The notes under the pieces: model-generated | Told to the model about the DNA's origin: nothing | The model's input: only the letters and a program-made list of their open reading frames with translations | The model's database searches: none | Shown: positions 45,991 through 58,761 of the stretch, one piece after another | How positions within the stretch are numbered: position 1 is the stretch's first letter | Layout of the letters: each line of letters opens with the position of its first letter | Translations under genes and position numbers: made by a program | Assembly: GCA_014898415.1 (NCBI GenBank) | Contig: RCTD01000011.1 | Location: 496,001-560,000 of the forward strand | DNA: 64,000 bases | Reading direction: 5' to 3' | From: Stromatinia cepivora | Lineage: Eukaryota; Ascomycota; Leotiomycetes; Helotiales; Sclerotiniaceae

Positions 45991-47648
45991 ATATATAAAA
46001 AGACCCTCCAATTTTTTAGTCATTTTATAAAATCTATATTACTTGAAAGCAAGTTTTGTATTGCAAGATATATCGATTCTTGATTAAGGATTATAATATA
46101 GAATTATATCTTTAACTCGAATATTCTTATTTAATATTTTGTAATTAAAATTATATCGAAATTTATTATCTTTTTTGTAATACTATTTACAAAAGATTAT
46201 TTCTTCAGTATCCTCGTTTAGCATTTTTAATTATTATATTCTAATGATCAATAAATCTTCCCAGATTTATATACTTTTCTAATCAAAAATCCTTCAAATC
46301 GTATATATAATTTCAAAAAACAATCCAGCATTTTATTCGTAAATCAATTCAAACAATATTTTATTTGTTAATTTGTAAATTGAAATACAATCAATGAATA
46401 ATATAGTTTCTAATTATTCAGATCATTTATACCCTCTTTATGATAAACAAAAAAGTGCTTTTGCAATAGGATAATAATCTTTTTCTATTATTTCATTGAC
46501 TTATAGATAATAGATTGATATCTTGATTTTATCGATTTTATATTTTTCATAATAAACAAATACAATATTTTTATTCTCAGATCTTCCATTTATAATGATT
46601 TCTTTAAAGAGATTATAATAACAAACTACTTTATAAAGAAATTTGACAATTACTTTCAAAATAGTATTCTATAAGATTTTAATTTTTACCCAATTATTTA
46701 AATCTTTTTATAAAACAACAAAGCATTTGAATTTATAATCATTAAGCATTTTCGTAATATCTATACCGATTTTATATCAAATACCTGAAATTCAAAGAGT
46801 AATCATTGATTTATTTATTTGTTTTGATAATCTGAATTAATAAACAAAACAAGAAATTATTCAATTTTTTATATTCTTATATATTCCATTCTATTAATAA
46901 CAATTATACACTTTAATATATAATAATTCTAGATCTTTATAATTTAATTCTTTATATATTCGAATTATAATTTTTGCTTTTTCGATTAGGTTATTATTTG
47001 CTATTATATAAGCGGAAGGCAATCCATTTCCCTGAATTCTGAATAGGTAATGATTTTTTATATAAAAATTGAAAGTTTTTTTTTGAAGGTTTATTAATCC
47101 TTTATTGATATATTTTTAGGTTTTCGTAATATAATAATATATTGAATGATTATTTGTATTCTTTCATTTCTACTTTCCAAAATTTGAGATAATTTTAAAA
47201 TTTTGGAATCATTTATATTCATTATCGGATCTATCTATAACAAATTCAGATTTGCGATGATTATATCGTTAATATCTTTTTTATACTCTTTATCAATATT
47301 ATCCGAAATAGTTTATAATCATTGTAATAAAGTATTTACAATTATATTTTTGTTTTTAGAAATATATTTAATATTAAAATCAAAAAATCTAATCCAAATA
47401 ATTCATTTTATGATCAAAGTATTAAATAAATTTGTAATTATTCTATTTAATTGAATTATAAATATTTTTGTATTAATTTTTAAAAAGAAATGAATATTAT
47501 AAAGATCACTTTTATATTTTTGCAGAGCTTTAAGTAGTTTTTTATATTCTCTTTTAATGATATGATAATTTCGTTTAATATAATTCTATATATTACTTTT
47601 ATATTTAATAATAATGTAAGATTTATTATTATACATTTGATATAGAAC
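45991..47648 (-). pseudogene. Gy-B pol: RNase H C-part and integrase
   Basis: Continuation of the pol broken at 47,648/49,957. RNase H: YHIIKREYKKLLKALQKYK and IHFFLKINTK...QLNRIITNLFNT, then IIWIRFFDFNIKYISKNKN (about 47,370-47,600). Integrase: an HHCC-like stretch, YKIGIDITKM and KFKCFVVL.KDLNNWVKI (about 46,660-46,790), IIINGRSENKNIV (about 46,560-46,600) where IIVDGG.ENKDVV is expected, and ISIYYLQVNEIIEKDY-type sequence around 46,500. The catalytic Asp has become Asn. The readable pol ends near 45,995. Confidence 0.82.
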
Positions 47649-47840
47649 TGTGAGAATCACAGCAAAGAATCGGTTAATATTCGAATAACAATAGGTTTGG
47701 ATTTAGAATCAAGATTTTTCATTATTTTCTTTCTAATGGTATTAAAGAATTCCTTTTTATATAAGTGAAAACTCTTCAAACTAGCGTACAATTCGGCCCG
47801 TTTTCGGCTAGCCCTAGTTTCGTAGTTGAGGTTCGTAATA
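47649..47840 (-). repeat. 3' LTR of the 2.3-kb element
   Basis: 192 bp, starting TGTGAGAATCACAGC and ending GTTCGTAATA (CA decayed to TA). A GC-richer core includes TTCGGCCCG and CGGCTAGCCCTAG. A TATA-like sequence (TTTATATAAG) is present. Confidence 0.88.
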
Positions 47841-48127
47841 GAGCCTTTCCTTTCGAAGTTTTCGTCCTCGAAAGTTATTAATGTTGAAGTGAAACCATTT
47901 AAATTGAAATATCCAATCGAAACCAATATCATTCGATATTGTATTGTATACCTTTTCGTAAAACCATTGTATTGTATTGTATACCTTTTCGTAGAATCAT
48001 CGATATTGTATTGTATGCCTTTTCGTAGAACCATCGATATTGTGTTGTATGCCTTTTCATAGAACCATCGATATTGTATTGTATACCTTTTCGTAAAATC
48101 ATCGTAGATCCATCGAAACCCTTTCAA
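47657..48127 (-). CDS. Repeat-derived open frame in the 2.3-kb LTR element
   Basis: A 156-codon minus-strand frame starts in the interior and runs into the 3' LTR. Its first half is translated from a 34-bp tandem repeat. Because 34 is not a multiple of three, successive copies are read in different frames (FTKRYTIQYRW, FYEKAYNTISMV, LRKGIQYNIDD), yet all stay open. The second half, within the LTR, is basic (RKRAELYASLKSFHLYKKEFF). I know no homologous family, and expression is unproven; it may be chance. Confidence 0.3.
   Translation of the reverse strand: MKGFRWIYDDFTKRYTIQYRWFYEKAYNTISMVLRKGIQYNIDDSTKRYTIQYNGFTKRYTIQYRMILVSIGYFNLNGFTSTLITFEDENFERKGSITNLNYETRASRKRAELYASLKSFHLYKKEFFNTIRKKIMKNLDSKSKPIVIRILTDSLL
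47935..48110. repeat. 34-bp tandem repeat, about 5 copies
   Basis: The unit begins GATATTGTATTGTATACC and ends TTTTCGTAGAACCATC; copies differ at a few transition sites. It lies inside the 2.3-kb LTR element near its 3' LTR. Confidence 0.9.
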
Positions 48128-48329
48128 CTCTTCAATTCCTTCATTCCTAACTCTACAATAATCGGCCGAACTGAAACTCCAATGAAGAACTTTATATAAC
48201 GATTAAATCTATAATAATTCCTTCAATAATGAAATTATAATATTTACATCTTTATTTTATAAAGTTTAACATTTTCATTTCTTTGAAAACTCTTCAATAT
48301 TATTTAAAAATTTTTATATATATATTCAT

Positions 48330-48650
48330 TTTCGATTTATTTTCAATTCGATTTCGGTACAATTTCGATATGATTTTGATACGATTTCGATAAATATATT
48401 TTCGATTTGGTATACTTTCGATTCGGATTTGGTATACTTTCGATTTAGTATATTTTCGATTTGGTATATTTTCGATTTGGATTCGGTATACTTTTGATTC
48501 GGATTCGGTATATTTTCGATTCAAATTTGGTATACTTTTAATTTAGGTTTGGTATACTTTTGGTTTAGATTTGGTATGCTTTCGATTTGGTATATTTTCG
48601 ATTTGATATATTTTCGATTTGGTATATTTTCGATTTGGTATTAATATACT
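48330..48650. repeat. Short-period tandem repeat (CGATTTGGTATATTTT)
   Basis: About 320 bp made of a 16-18-bp unit with variable insertion of GATTCG-type hexamers, e.g. TTCGATTTGGTATACTTT. It lies inside the 2.3-kb LTR element. The ORF at 48,300-48,524 is a product of the repeat. Confidence 0.88.
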
Positions 48651-48829
48651 TTCTAATATAATGAGTAGGGGATATTGATGTTTCTCTTTTTGAATCAATG
48701 TTTTTGTCGATTTTAATGATTTTGTAGATTCGATAAATAATAAAAGTGGGGGATTTTAATTTGCTTTTTCTTTTGAAATTTGAAATATAAAATATATTAT
48801 ATTTTTCAATATTATTAAATTTGTATTAA

Positions 48830-49060
48830 GAAAATGATGATTTCAATATAAATACTATTTCGTTTTCAGTTAATATATTAATTTTCCGATATAAATTCGA
48901 TTATTTGTAATCAATTTTCATCAATAATCCTTTAGAATCATATAAAAACTAACTTCATCCCTTCTTTTGAAAAAGGCTTGATATTCCGTTAAAAGGAAGA
49001 GGCTTCAAGTATTCCGTCAAGATCCTGTTTTTGAAAACAGAAATGCAATTAGTATTGTAT
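48830..49060 (-). repeat. Segment related to Gy-A inside the 2.3-kb element
   Basis: This segment aligns by eye, same strand, with about 34,430-34,640 in the Gy-A pol region: shared blocks include ATACTATTTCGTT, TTAATATATTAATT, AATCATATAAAAAC and the AAAAAGGC block. It suggests the non-autonomous element's interior derives from, or captured, gypsy sequence. Confidence 0.6.
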
Positions 49061-49764
49061 ATAAATTCGTTTATTATATTGTTCAAAAGTAATATCAAAA
49101 ACTTCATTATCATTATATATAAATCTATTTATTATACTTTTTAAAAATAATATTAAAAGTTTTATTATTATTATTATTATATATGAATTTATTTATTGTA
49201 CTTTTTAAAAATAATACCAAAAACTTTATCATTATTATTTCAACTTCAATATTTTCAATTTCAATATCTTCAACTTTAATATTTTCAATTTCAATATCTT
49301 CAATTTCTAATAACTTTTATATTCAAATTCTTTATTTTTCCGATAGAATTTTAAAGATTCTTTATATACTTTTGTTTTTTCATCATTTTGTTTAAATGAT
49401 TTATATAATTTAAGGATTCGTTTTCGAATTTCGTAAAATAGAGTAGAATTCGATTTATATATTATATTCATATTTTTCGAATAAATTCTTTCAATTCCTT
49501 TTCTTATTTTCTTGTTTTTTTATTTCGAAGGTTTTTCGTAGTATTTTTGGTAGGTTTTCGATAATATTCCGAAAGGTTTTCGAAGATTCGTTTTGAAATC
49601 AAATTTGTATATATTTTGAAGGTAAATTTTGAAAGGTTTTCGAAGGTTTTCGATAATATTTCAAAGAATTTTCGAAGGTTTTTCGAAGATTCGAATAAAT
49701 CAAAAAAATAAGGTTATTCCCAAAATTAACCGATGAATTGCTTTCAAAAATAAATGAAAAGAAT

Positions 49765-49956
49765 TATAAAAATCACAATAAAGAATCGATTAATATTCAA
49801 ATAATAATAGATTTGGATTTAGAATCAAAACTTTTTATTACTTTTTTTCTAATAATATTAAAGAATTCCCCTTTATATAAATAAAAACTCTTCAAACTAG
49901 TATACAATTCGGCCCGCTTTCGGCTAGCCCTAGCTTCGTAGTTGAGGTTCGTAACA
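49765..49956 (-). repeat. 5' LTR of the 2.3-kb element
   Basis: 192 bp, starting TATAAAAATCACAAT (decayed from TGTGAGAATCACAGC) and ending GTTCGTAACA intact. Equal in length to the left repeat. Confidence 0.88.
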
Positions 49957-51060
49957 AGAACAGCCTTTTATTCTATTAAACTAATATCAATAACAAATAC
50001 AATAATTCCGGCTTTAAATAAATAAATCAACGGAAGAAAGATTAAGATTGAAATTACTTTGTTTTTCAACAAAATCATTATAATATTATAATTAATAGTC
50101 CAAATGAATTTTATATTTTTCTTTAATAATACATAAAAAGGTTTTATAATAATAACAAAATTCTTTATTCAAAAATAATAGAAAATATATACTCTAAAAA
50201 ATATTTTAATTTTATAATTGTTCAAATAAAATAGCTATTCAAATATCTTGATGATTTTGATAATATCAAAACTTCTTTCTTTAGAATTGATATAGTAGTT
50301 TATAATTCGGATTCTATTATAATATTATTTGGATTTGATATTGATAATATATTCTATATATTCAATGTATTTTATTATAATATCTAAGTTTTTTAGATAT
50401 TTAATAACGAACTTTTTCAATTCAGATTCAATTTCAGTTTTATTATATCGAGTTCTGGGATTTTTAATTTTAATATCATTTAAATAAGGTATAGTAATAT
50501 TAAGTATAATATTTTATAGTATTTTTGATACAATCCTTACAAATTAAATAATCGAATTAATAGTTTTTTATAATAAAATAGTAAATTTTATCAAACCAAA
50601 AAGGGTTATAATAGTTGTGATGTCTTTATTCTTTTTATTTAGAGGAATTTAATTATATTCCAAAAAAAAGTCAATCAAGAACATTAGTAAGCATTTAATC
50701 ACTTATTCAACAAATTATTTTAGATTTGAAGGTATATTTACGTTTCGCAGGGTTATAGCATTTGCTTTTATCATTATAATAACGATACAATATTTGCCAA
50801 TTTCATTTTTCTTAATTAAATATTAAGGATTTTAGTATAATCTTTTTCCTTTTTTTAATATACTTTGCTTAATATAATCTTTTATTATTTTGATAATTAT
50901 TAATAAGAAAATTTTAAAGGATATAAAATCAAAAGTTTATTAAAGTTTATATAATATTATTTTGATAATTTATAACAAAGCAATTAAAGATTTGATATTG
51001 CCAATTTCAATCCAATCAAAAATTAATATTATTTTTTGATTTTGTAGTAATACAAAAAAA
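49957..51060 (-). pseudogene. Gy-B pol: reverse transcriptase and RNase H N-part
   Basis: Minus-strand gypsy RT in pieces: an N-terminal part with ANAITLRNV-type sequence (NPAKRKYTFKSK in another frame) and IPLNKKNKDITTI (about 50,640-50,790), then IPYLNDIKIKNPRTRYNKTE (about 50,430-50,490), KKFVIKYLKNLDIII and RIRIINYYI.SKERSFDIIKI. A tether/RNase H N-part follows: KNFVIIIKPFYVLLKKNIKFIW and GIIVFVIDISLIE.KAVL, which stops at the AGAAC duplication and resumes at 47,648. Frames include stops at former Gln and Trp codons. Confidence 0.8.
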
Positions 51061-53282
51061 AGTTCTTTTTTATATTTCTAAAATATATTTTTAATATTTA
51101 ATAATATTATATATTTTTATATCAATTAGAAATCTTCAAATTGAATATCAAAATATAATATCAAATATTTTGAAAAAGGATTTAATAATTAATATATAAA
51201 ATATTTTATATATTTCAATTTCAACCAATTAGGATTACTTTCTGGGATCTTTTTATCAATATATTCTGTTTTGTTTAAGGACTTTATTTTGTTCTTTTTT
51301 TTTTATATATATTATTGATTAAAATAAAAATTTCGGATTTAATATTGATTAGTTTTTTTTAAATATTACTTTCTGTTTTAAATTTCTTTAAATCAAGATA
51401 AATATTATTAATAACAAAATATTCCTGAAATCCTTTTAATTTAAAATCTTCAATATTATTGAATATATCCTTAATATCAAAATTAAAATTAATTCGAATA
51501 ATATTAATATTGAGCTTTATAGAATTTAAAACAATTTTAAAATTTGGAATATCAATTAAAAATTCCGGGAAATAATTCTTAATGAATTTCTCGAATTTTC
51601 CTTTATTTTTGATAATATCTAAGATTTTTAGAAGATTATTAATACAATTTTTAAGATTTATATTGTTTAATTTTTTCCTGATTTTTCAAGATTAATCTTT
51701 ATAATATCTACTTTATATTTTGATTTTATTATTCAATAATCGATATTATTAATATTATTATTATTATTAATCTATACAATCTATTTATCTTTTTTATATT
51801 CAAAATTAATCTTTTCTATAAATAAATATAATATTTTTAATAATAATAAATCTTTAATATTATTCTAAACAAAGATATTAATAATATTCTTAATTTCTTT
51901 AAAATTGATTTTTATATTTTTAATCAATTTATACAAAATAATGATATTTTTATCAAAAATAATTATTATTATTTTATATTTGTATATTATGAATTCCAAT
52001 TCTTTTGTAATTTCCAGATTTATTATATTAATTATAATCCCGAATTAATAATATTATTAATCTTAATATTTTTATTTATAAAGATTATAATAATAATAAA
52101 TATATTATATATTTCTTTTGATTAATAATTAAAAAAGATATTTAAATAATTAATAATTATTAAAATTATTACAATTTTTTCGATAAAAATTTTTGAATTT
52201 TTGAAAAATTCTTTTTATTCTTCAATATTTATAATTAATACTTTTTTAAGAATTTATTTGAAAAGATTTGATATATATATAAAAGCAATTCTAATTGTTA
52301 TCAGGATTTCGATTTTATAAATTCATTTTAAGATTTTTATTGAAGATTCTATAATATAAATAATAATTAATATTTACTTCTTTATTCTTAAAAATTTAAT
52401 ATAAAAATTAGATATTTTATTCTTTTATATTATATTATTTTTATTGAATTCAAAAAAATTTTCCTTTTCTTAAAATTCTTTTGCTTTGTTTTTTTCGTTT
52501 TTATTGATGTTCATGTTCTCATTTTTATTAAAGAATTCTTTTTTTAATCTTTCCCTTTCGATTTAATTTATTATTCTAAACAATACCTTTCAAAAAATAT
52601 TTAACAATTTTTAGGATTTATCAATTCCATTCTATTTTATCAATTTGGATTTTTTAAATAATCAACTTAATAATTTTGAAGCTTTTTTAAATTGAATAAT
52701 TATATTAATATTAATAATTTCCTTTTCTTAATAATTAATATTATTTACAAATATACTCTTTACAATTTCGATACTAAAGATTTCAAAATTGAATAAATTA
52801 TTTTTAATATTAAATTTCTTTAATCATTTTTTTTATTAATTAAATCTATAAATTTTTATATATATTTTAATTTAATAATTCTTTAAAGAATCCTTTTATT
52901 TAAAAATTGAAAAAGGATTAAAATATTCTTTAAAATCAAATATAAAGATTTTATATTCATTATAATAATATAATTCAATATTAATATTATTAATTTTTTT
53001 AAAACAATTCTATTTTATAATATAACTATTATTATAAAAAGGTTTTTTAAAATAATAATAATAGAAATAATCTTTTCTATAAATTTCATTTATATCAAAA
53101 AAAATTCTTTTTTATTTATTTTAAATCAAATAATCATTATATCTTATATTACTTTTTCGATAAATAATTTGATATTATAATAACAAAAAAAATAATTTCG
53201 AATCTTTTATACTTTTGATTTTTATCCTTAAATAATTTATATTGAATTTATTCAAAAGATTAATAATTTTATTTATAATATT
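51061..53282. other. AT-rich presumed upstream (gag-protease) part of Gy-B
   Basis: By position this should hold N-terminal pol and gag of the minus-strand Gy-B element, but decay is too strong for me to identify any motif. No other gene is visible. Confidence 0.45.
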
Positions 53283-53448
53283 TGTTAACTTTTGGTGCAG
53301 GAAGTAATAGTATTGTTGATTATGTAAGTTGAACTAAGGATCTATAATTCTAGTAGGAGTAGAATTGAGGTTATCCCCAAATATGGTCTATGCATCATTG
53401 TGGTCTTGTAATTTCAATTCTAATTTTATGATGGTTTCATTTCCAACA
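53283..53448 (-). repeat. 3' LTR of copia element 3
   Basis: 166 bp with intact ends TGTTAACTTTTGGTGC...TTTCCAACA, followed directly by the internal ACTCCCTCATTAAGG tract seen in the other copies. Confidence 0.92.
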
Positions 53449-56400
53449 CTCCCTCATTAAGGATATCCTATTCAATCCTTCTAGGTTATTAATCCTAATA
53501 TTTTTTTGAACCTTTCGAAAACAATCCTTATACAAAACTTTATCATTCCATCGACAATTATATTGTATATATTAATATAACTAATAGCGATTTTCTTCTT
53601 TTCTATCAAATCCTTAATGAAATAATAATTGATATTTATATATTTGGATCGTTTATACAAATATAGATTCTTAGTTAAAACTAAAGCATCTTGATTATCA
53701 TCAAATATTTGAACCATATCTCTATTCTTTCCAATGTAATTTGATCTGAATAGATCTTTAAATATTTATATAATCCATCTCCCTTATTTGGTGAATATTG
53801 CTATTGTAATATATTCTAATTCTATATTAAAGGTAGTTATAAACACTTATTTCTTACTAGCCTACAATATAAAGTTTCTGTAGAATATCACAATTCCTTT
53901 TGAAACACTTTTCCGATTATATTTGTCATTAATTCAATTTGCATCTGTATATACCTTTATTATATTGTCAAGTATATTGTATTCTTTGTAGATATCAGAT
54001 TGTATTCCTTTTGATCCAAATTATAACTTCTGTTTAATTGTTGATCATAGATATCGCATTAGATTCTTCAAAGTTATAATATAATATTTTACTGATTTTG
54101 TCATAAATTATGAAAATCTTTCAACTAAGAATGTTATATCTAATCGAATATATATCATTAAATAAATCACATTTTCTATTTGTTGTTGATATTCATTCAT
54201 ATCTATTAGTTCATCGTTATCGGTTGTTGGCCGGAAATAGGTATAATCCATTATTAATAATTTTTTGATTTGATATTATCTATATATAATACTGTATTTG
54301 GTTAATATAATATCAAAATATTTTTTTTGATTTATAATTAATATATATGCTTTTCTATTGCGAATAATTCTAATATTTAGGATTTTATTAATCTCCCCTA
54401 GATTCTTAATATTAAAACGGGCCGATAGTTTTTTATCGAATTAAATGATTTGCGATGATATATATAATACAATAATAATATCGTCGATATATATCAATAA
54501 TATTATATTATGGTCTTTGGATATATATAGATATAGATCTGTCAAATTTTGTATAAAACTTATACCTAAAAGTTCTTTCTTTAATAATAAACTCCAATCT
54601 TTTTCAGTTTGCTTTAATCTATATAGATTTTGTAAAGCTTGTAGTATATATTCTTTTTTGATTTTGATATTTTGGGGTGATTCGAGGTAGATCTTTTTCT
54701 TCAAATGTGATTCGGTAAAGGCGTTTTTGATATCGAAATATAAGTATTCCAAATTTTCTTTTACAATAATAATTAGGAATAATTTGAGTATATTTAGTTT
54801 TATTATTAATATAAATATTTCATTGTAATCCTTTTTTAATATTTGATTGAACTTTCGAGCTATTAATCTTGTTTTAAATTGTTCTACTTTGTTATCCTTA
54901 GTCTTAATTATAAATATCTATTTCATCGAAATTAGATTACTTTCTTTAAGGAGTATATATTCTTCCCAAGTACTATTTTGAATTAAGGATATGATTTCCT
55001 TTTGGATGACTTCCTTTCATTTTTCAGAATGTTCTCGATCCGATATTATTTCCTTATAAGTTCTTGGTATTTTGATTTCTAGAATTTCTTCGGCCGGATA
55101 TGCTATATCTTCTATATTGTTTGTATCTATCAACGAAATCATGAAATCTAAAACAATTTTATCTTTAATATAAGGGTTTATTTTATAAATAATTGGGATT
55201 ATAATTATAGTATATTCTACACTTTTTTAAGTTTTGATTTATATAGATATTACAATCAATACCCTTATAATCTTGTTTTCCTATTCTTCTTCAAGATCTT
55301 ATTTTATATCTTTTTTCCGTTTTCATATTAGATACCTTAGGGATTCGTCTTCAAGGTTCATTTCATCCTTTTGCTTGATTTTAGATGATTATGGATTTAC
55401 TTTGTTTTTTGATCCTATTGAAATAGATTTGTTAACAAAATTTAAGACGATCTTAAATTTTGCTCCTAATACAAATTCAGGGTTTGTAGAAATTGATTTT
55501 TGGGTTAAACCCTTTGAAATAATGGATTCAATATCTAAAGTATTTTTAAAAAAAGATTCTTGATTTGTTTTCTGGATATTGCTATTTCATTTTCATTGTA
55601 TATTGATATTGACATATCTAATTTACCTGATCTCAATTCGACAATTGGGGTGCTTAATATAATCATTGAATTCAATATAATATCTACTAAAGAGAATATT
55701 TGGAACAAAAATGATACAAATATTGCATTTGATATTGAAAATAAAGAAAATACCTTATTTGTTAACAGTCTACCATGAGATTTTCGATTTAACTCTACAT
55801 TCTTTGTTCCTTATAAACCTAATTCACAATTTCTTAATTTAAAATCCAAATCTCTTTTTCGATGAAATTCATTTATGATTATTTTGTTTGATCGAAATAT
55901 ATAATTTAATTCTGGAGAATATATTTTGATATATTTGTTCGTAATTTTTGAGTACCTTAGAAATATATCGATTCTCAAAGTATCCTGCAATTTGTTGTAT
56001 CTCTGTCCTTTCGGAATAATCTTGGAATTGATATAAACGTAATATTTGCTTTTCCAGATTTTATATATCTCTATATCTAATATTATATTTATAAAAGCTT
56101 TTATAGAGAATCAATTTATTCTATTTATATTAGAATCAATATTAATGCGATTCCTGATATAAGTATTGTATTCTATAGTTTCGTTCTAAAATTCTAATAA
56201 TAATCCAGTTTCTTTTAGTATTGCTTTTATATTTGCCTTTATAATCCTTATATTCTGTTTTGCAGGTTTGTTTTAATGTGAAGAGGAAATTGTTGTAATT
56301 TCGGATTATATGCCTGATGACCATTCATAAATAGTTTATAGAAATTCCAATGCGTTATCAGTTCTGACTGTAATAATCTTTTCTCCAATAATTAATTCCA

Positions 56401-58595
56401 TCTCCTTTTTCTAAATTTTCAATATTTGAATTATATCATCTTTTTGTTTAAATGATATAATTCAATTTACTCTTGTATAATTGTTAATGATCAATATAAA
56501 ATAACGATTCCTTCGAATCGATTTTAAAAATGGTCCTGTAATATCGAAATGTATAAATTCGAATCTCTTTGATTTATACAGATTCAATTACTTCGGAATA
56601 TAATTGGTCATCTTGATAAATATACATACTTCGCAGATATCTAATTCAATTGGAACCTTTATCGGCTTGATTATATTGGATACCTTGTATAGATTCTTGA
56701 TTTTGTCTGGACCTAGATGGTTGAATCTTCGATATTATAATAGATATCTCTCTTTCTTTTTAAATATTAATTCGTTATCGATATTTTTGATGTTATTGAT
56801 TATCTCTGAAGAGAAGCTTTTTTCCTAATCATTTTGATATATATTAGAATAGAGAACTATATCCTTATATCCTTTGGTTATATATGAAACTATATATATT
56901 CTGTTTTGTATTTTAGTACAGATAATTTTCTTATTGTCTTTCTTGAAATATATATAATGAGAATTGAATTCCCTTTGCAATTCTGTTTTACAAATCCTTT
57001 TTTCTGATAACAAGTTTACTCCTAACTCTGGTATGTATAATATATTTGAAAGTAGTATTTTAGAACCATCTTTGTATATTATATCCATTAAACTTTAATA
57101 GCGATAATATATCATTCCTCTATTAACCTTTATTCTTTATTTGGCAATAAATTCTATTGATCTGAATAATGAAGGTTGGTCAGATATATATAAAAAAGCA
57201 TTTGTATCGGTATATCATTTGTTAGGGGAAGTTTTATTAATGGTTTCCTTTATCAAATTGTAATCTTCCTTTATTATATCCTTAGTATCAGAGTTTGATT
57301 CAGAGATATTATTAATAAGATATACTTAATCTTTCTTATTGAAATAAATCTTCTTCAGATTCAATAATCCTCTTTTTCTTTGATGATAAAAATAATTGTA
57401 AAGAAGTTTACTAGTTTGTATTAAATACAGACAGTCTTATATATAATGATCTTCCCTTTGATATAGATCACAAATATTGTTTGGGATCTCGAAATCTGAT
57501 TCTTGATATCAAAAAACATATCTAAATCCTTTCGTAATTTATATTAGTTTTGATCCATTCTTAAAACGAAGTTCTTTAATTTGTAAATGCTTAATTTTAT
57601 TGTTAATACTAAGGTTGATTTAAATATCCAATATATCCATTATTTTTTGATAATCGATTAGAAGATTACATATTAAAATCAAGAATAGGGCAGTATTTTG
57701 ATATACTGATCGATAGTTTTTGTTTGCAGTTCCTAGTTTCCTTTTATACTCTTTCAATTTGTCCTAAGTTTCGATAATGGTTATATCGGAATGGGTATTG
57801 GATTGGAATTTGAAGTTCTGGATTATTGTTATATATATATTGACTGTGATTATATTGATTCTGGTATATTTTGATTTAAGATATCTCCAGAATGTATATA
57901 TTGTTGAATATTCATCGGTAAGAACTTTATCATTATCATTGAATATTGTACAAATATATGATAACGCATTCGCTTCGTCCTTTAAATATTCCGATTTCAA
58001 CTCGATATTGTAATATATACAACTATTAATCTTATAGGCAGATACTATATTGGATTCTATAATCTATATATATTCGTTTAATATTTGATCAATTATATAA
58101 AACCATCCTTTTCCTCTCAATTATATTTTTATTTATCTAAACCATCACTTATAATTATTTTGATCGAGCTTCGAAGGGTTGTTTGATTCCGATATTGTAA
58201 AGGTTTCTTATTATTTGATGGATATCGAAGATAATCTTCAGATTTTTAAGATAGTCTTAAAAAGGATGTACAGCAAATAAATTCAAAATAATAAAGAAAT
58301 ATAAAAATAAAACAATAAAAGAATTCATAAAATTATATTGTAATATATTTTCTTATAACTATGCGAACTTGCTCTTTACCTCTACTATAATTCTATATCG
58401 GTATTGTACAGATTGCTCTCCACTCTGGCCTATAATATTATAAGTTATAAACTGTATTATCATATTTCAACTCTACTTCAATGGTATTATATGAAAACTT
58501 TGATTTTCACTCTATTCTATTTCTATTAGCTATACTAATCCTTTCTCGATTTGCTTTGCTTTCTAATCACTACTGTGCAATTGGATCTTATAATT

Positions 58596-58761
58596 TATTA
58601 ATTTTTAATACAGAAAGTAATAATATTATTGATTATATAAATTGAATTAAAGATCTATAATTCTAGTAGGAGTAGAATTGAGGTTATCCCCAAATATGGT
58701 CTATACACCATTGTGGTTTTGTGACCTCAATTCTAATCCTATGATGGCCTTATTTCCAACA
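58596..58761 (-). repeat. 5' LTR of copia element 3
   Basis: 166 bp, starting TATTAATTTTTAATACAG (decayed from TGTTAACTTTTGGTGCAG) and ending TTTCCAACA. Confidence 0.9.

Larger units (their letters stand above)
47649..49956 (-). mobile_element. 2.3-kb non-autonomous LTR element (TRIM/LARD-like)
   Basis: 2308 bp bounded by two 192-bp direct repeats (47,649-47,840 and 49,765-49,956) and a perfect 5-bp duplication AGAAC (47,644-47,648 and 49,957-49,961). It interrupts the RNase H reading frame of Gy-B, which rejoins exactly when the element and one duplication are removed. A purine tract, GAAAGGAAAGG on the minus strand (about 47,845-47,856), lies next to the left repeat, indicating minus orientation. 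The 1.9-kb interior has no RT, integrase or protease that I can see, but has two tandem-repeat blocks and a piece related to Gy-A. It is therefore likely mobilised by another element. Confidence 0.85.
53283..58761 (-). mobile_element. Ty1/copia element 3 (full length)
   Basis: 5479 bp, same family and orientation as elements 1 and 2, with 166-bp LTRs (53,283-53,448 and 58,596-58,761) and a perfect 5-bp duplication ATATT (53,278-53,282 and 58,762-58,766). RNase H end at 53,481-53,717 (DDNQDALVLTKNLYLYKRSK); RT at 54,441-54,752 with EYLYFDIKNAFTESHLKKK and an intact YIDDIIIV box; pre-integrase region at 56,825-57,088 (NILYIPELGVNLLSEKRIC); gag-like ORF at 57,764-58,000. Frames are broken by stops. 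It is nested in Gy-B. Confidence 0.92.
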
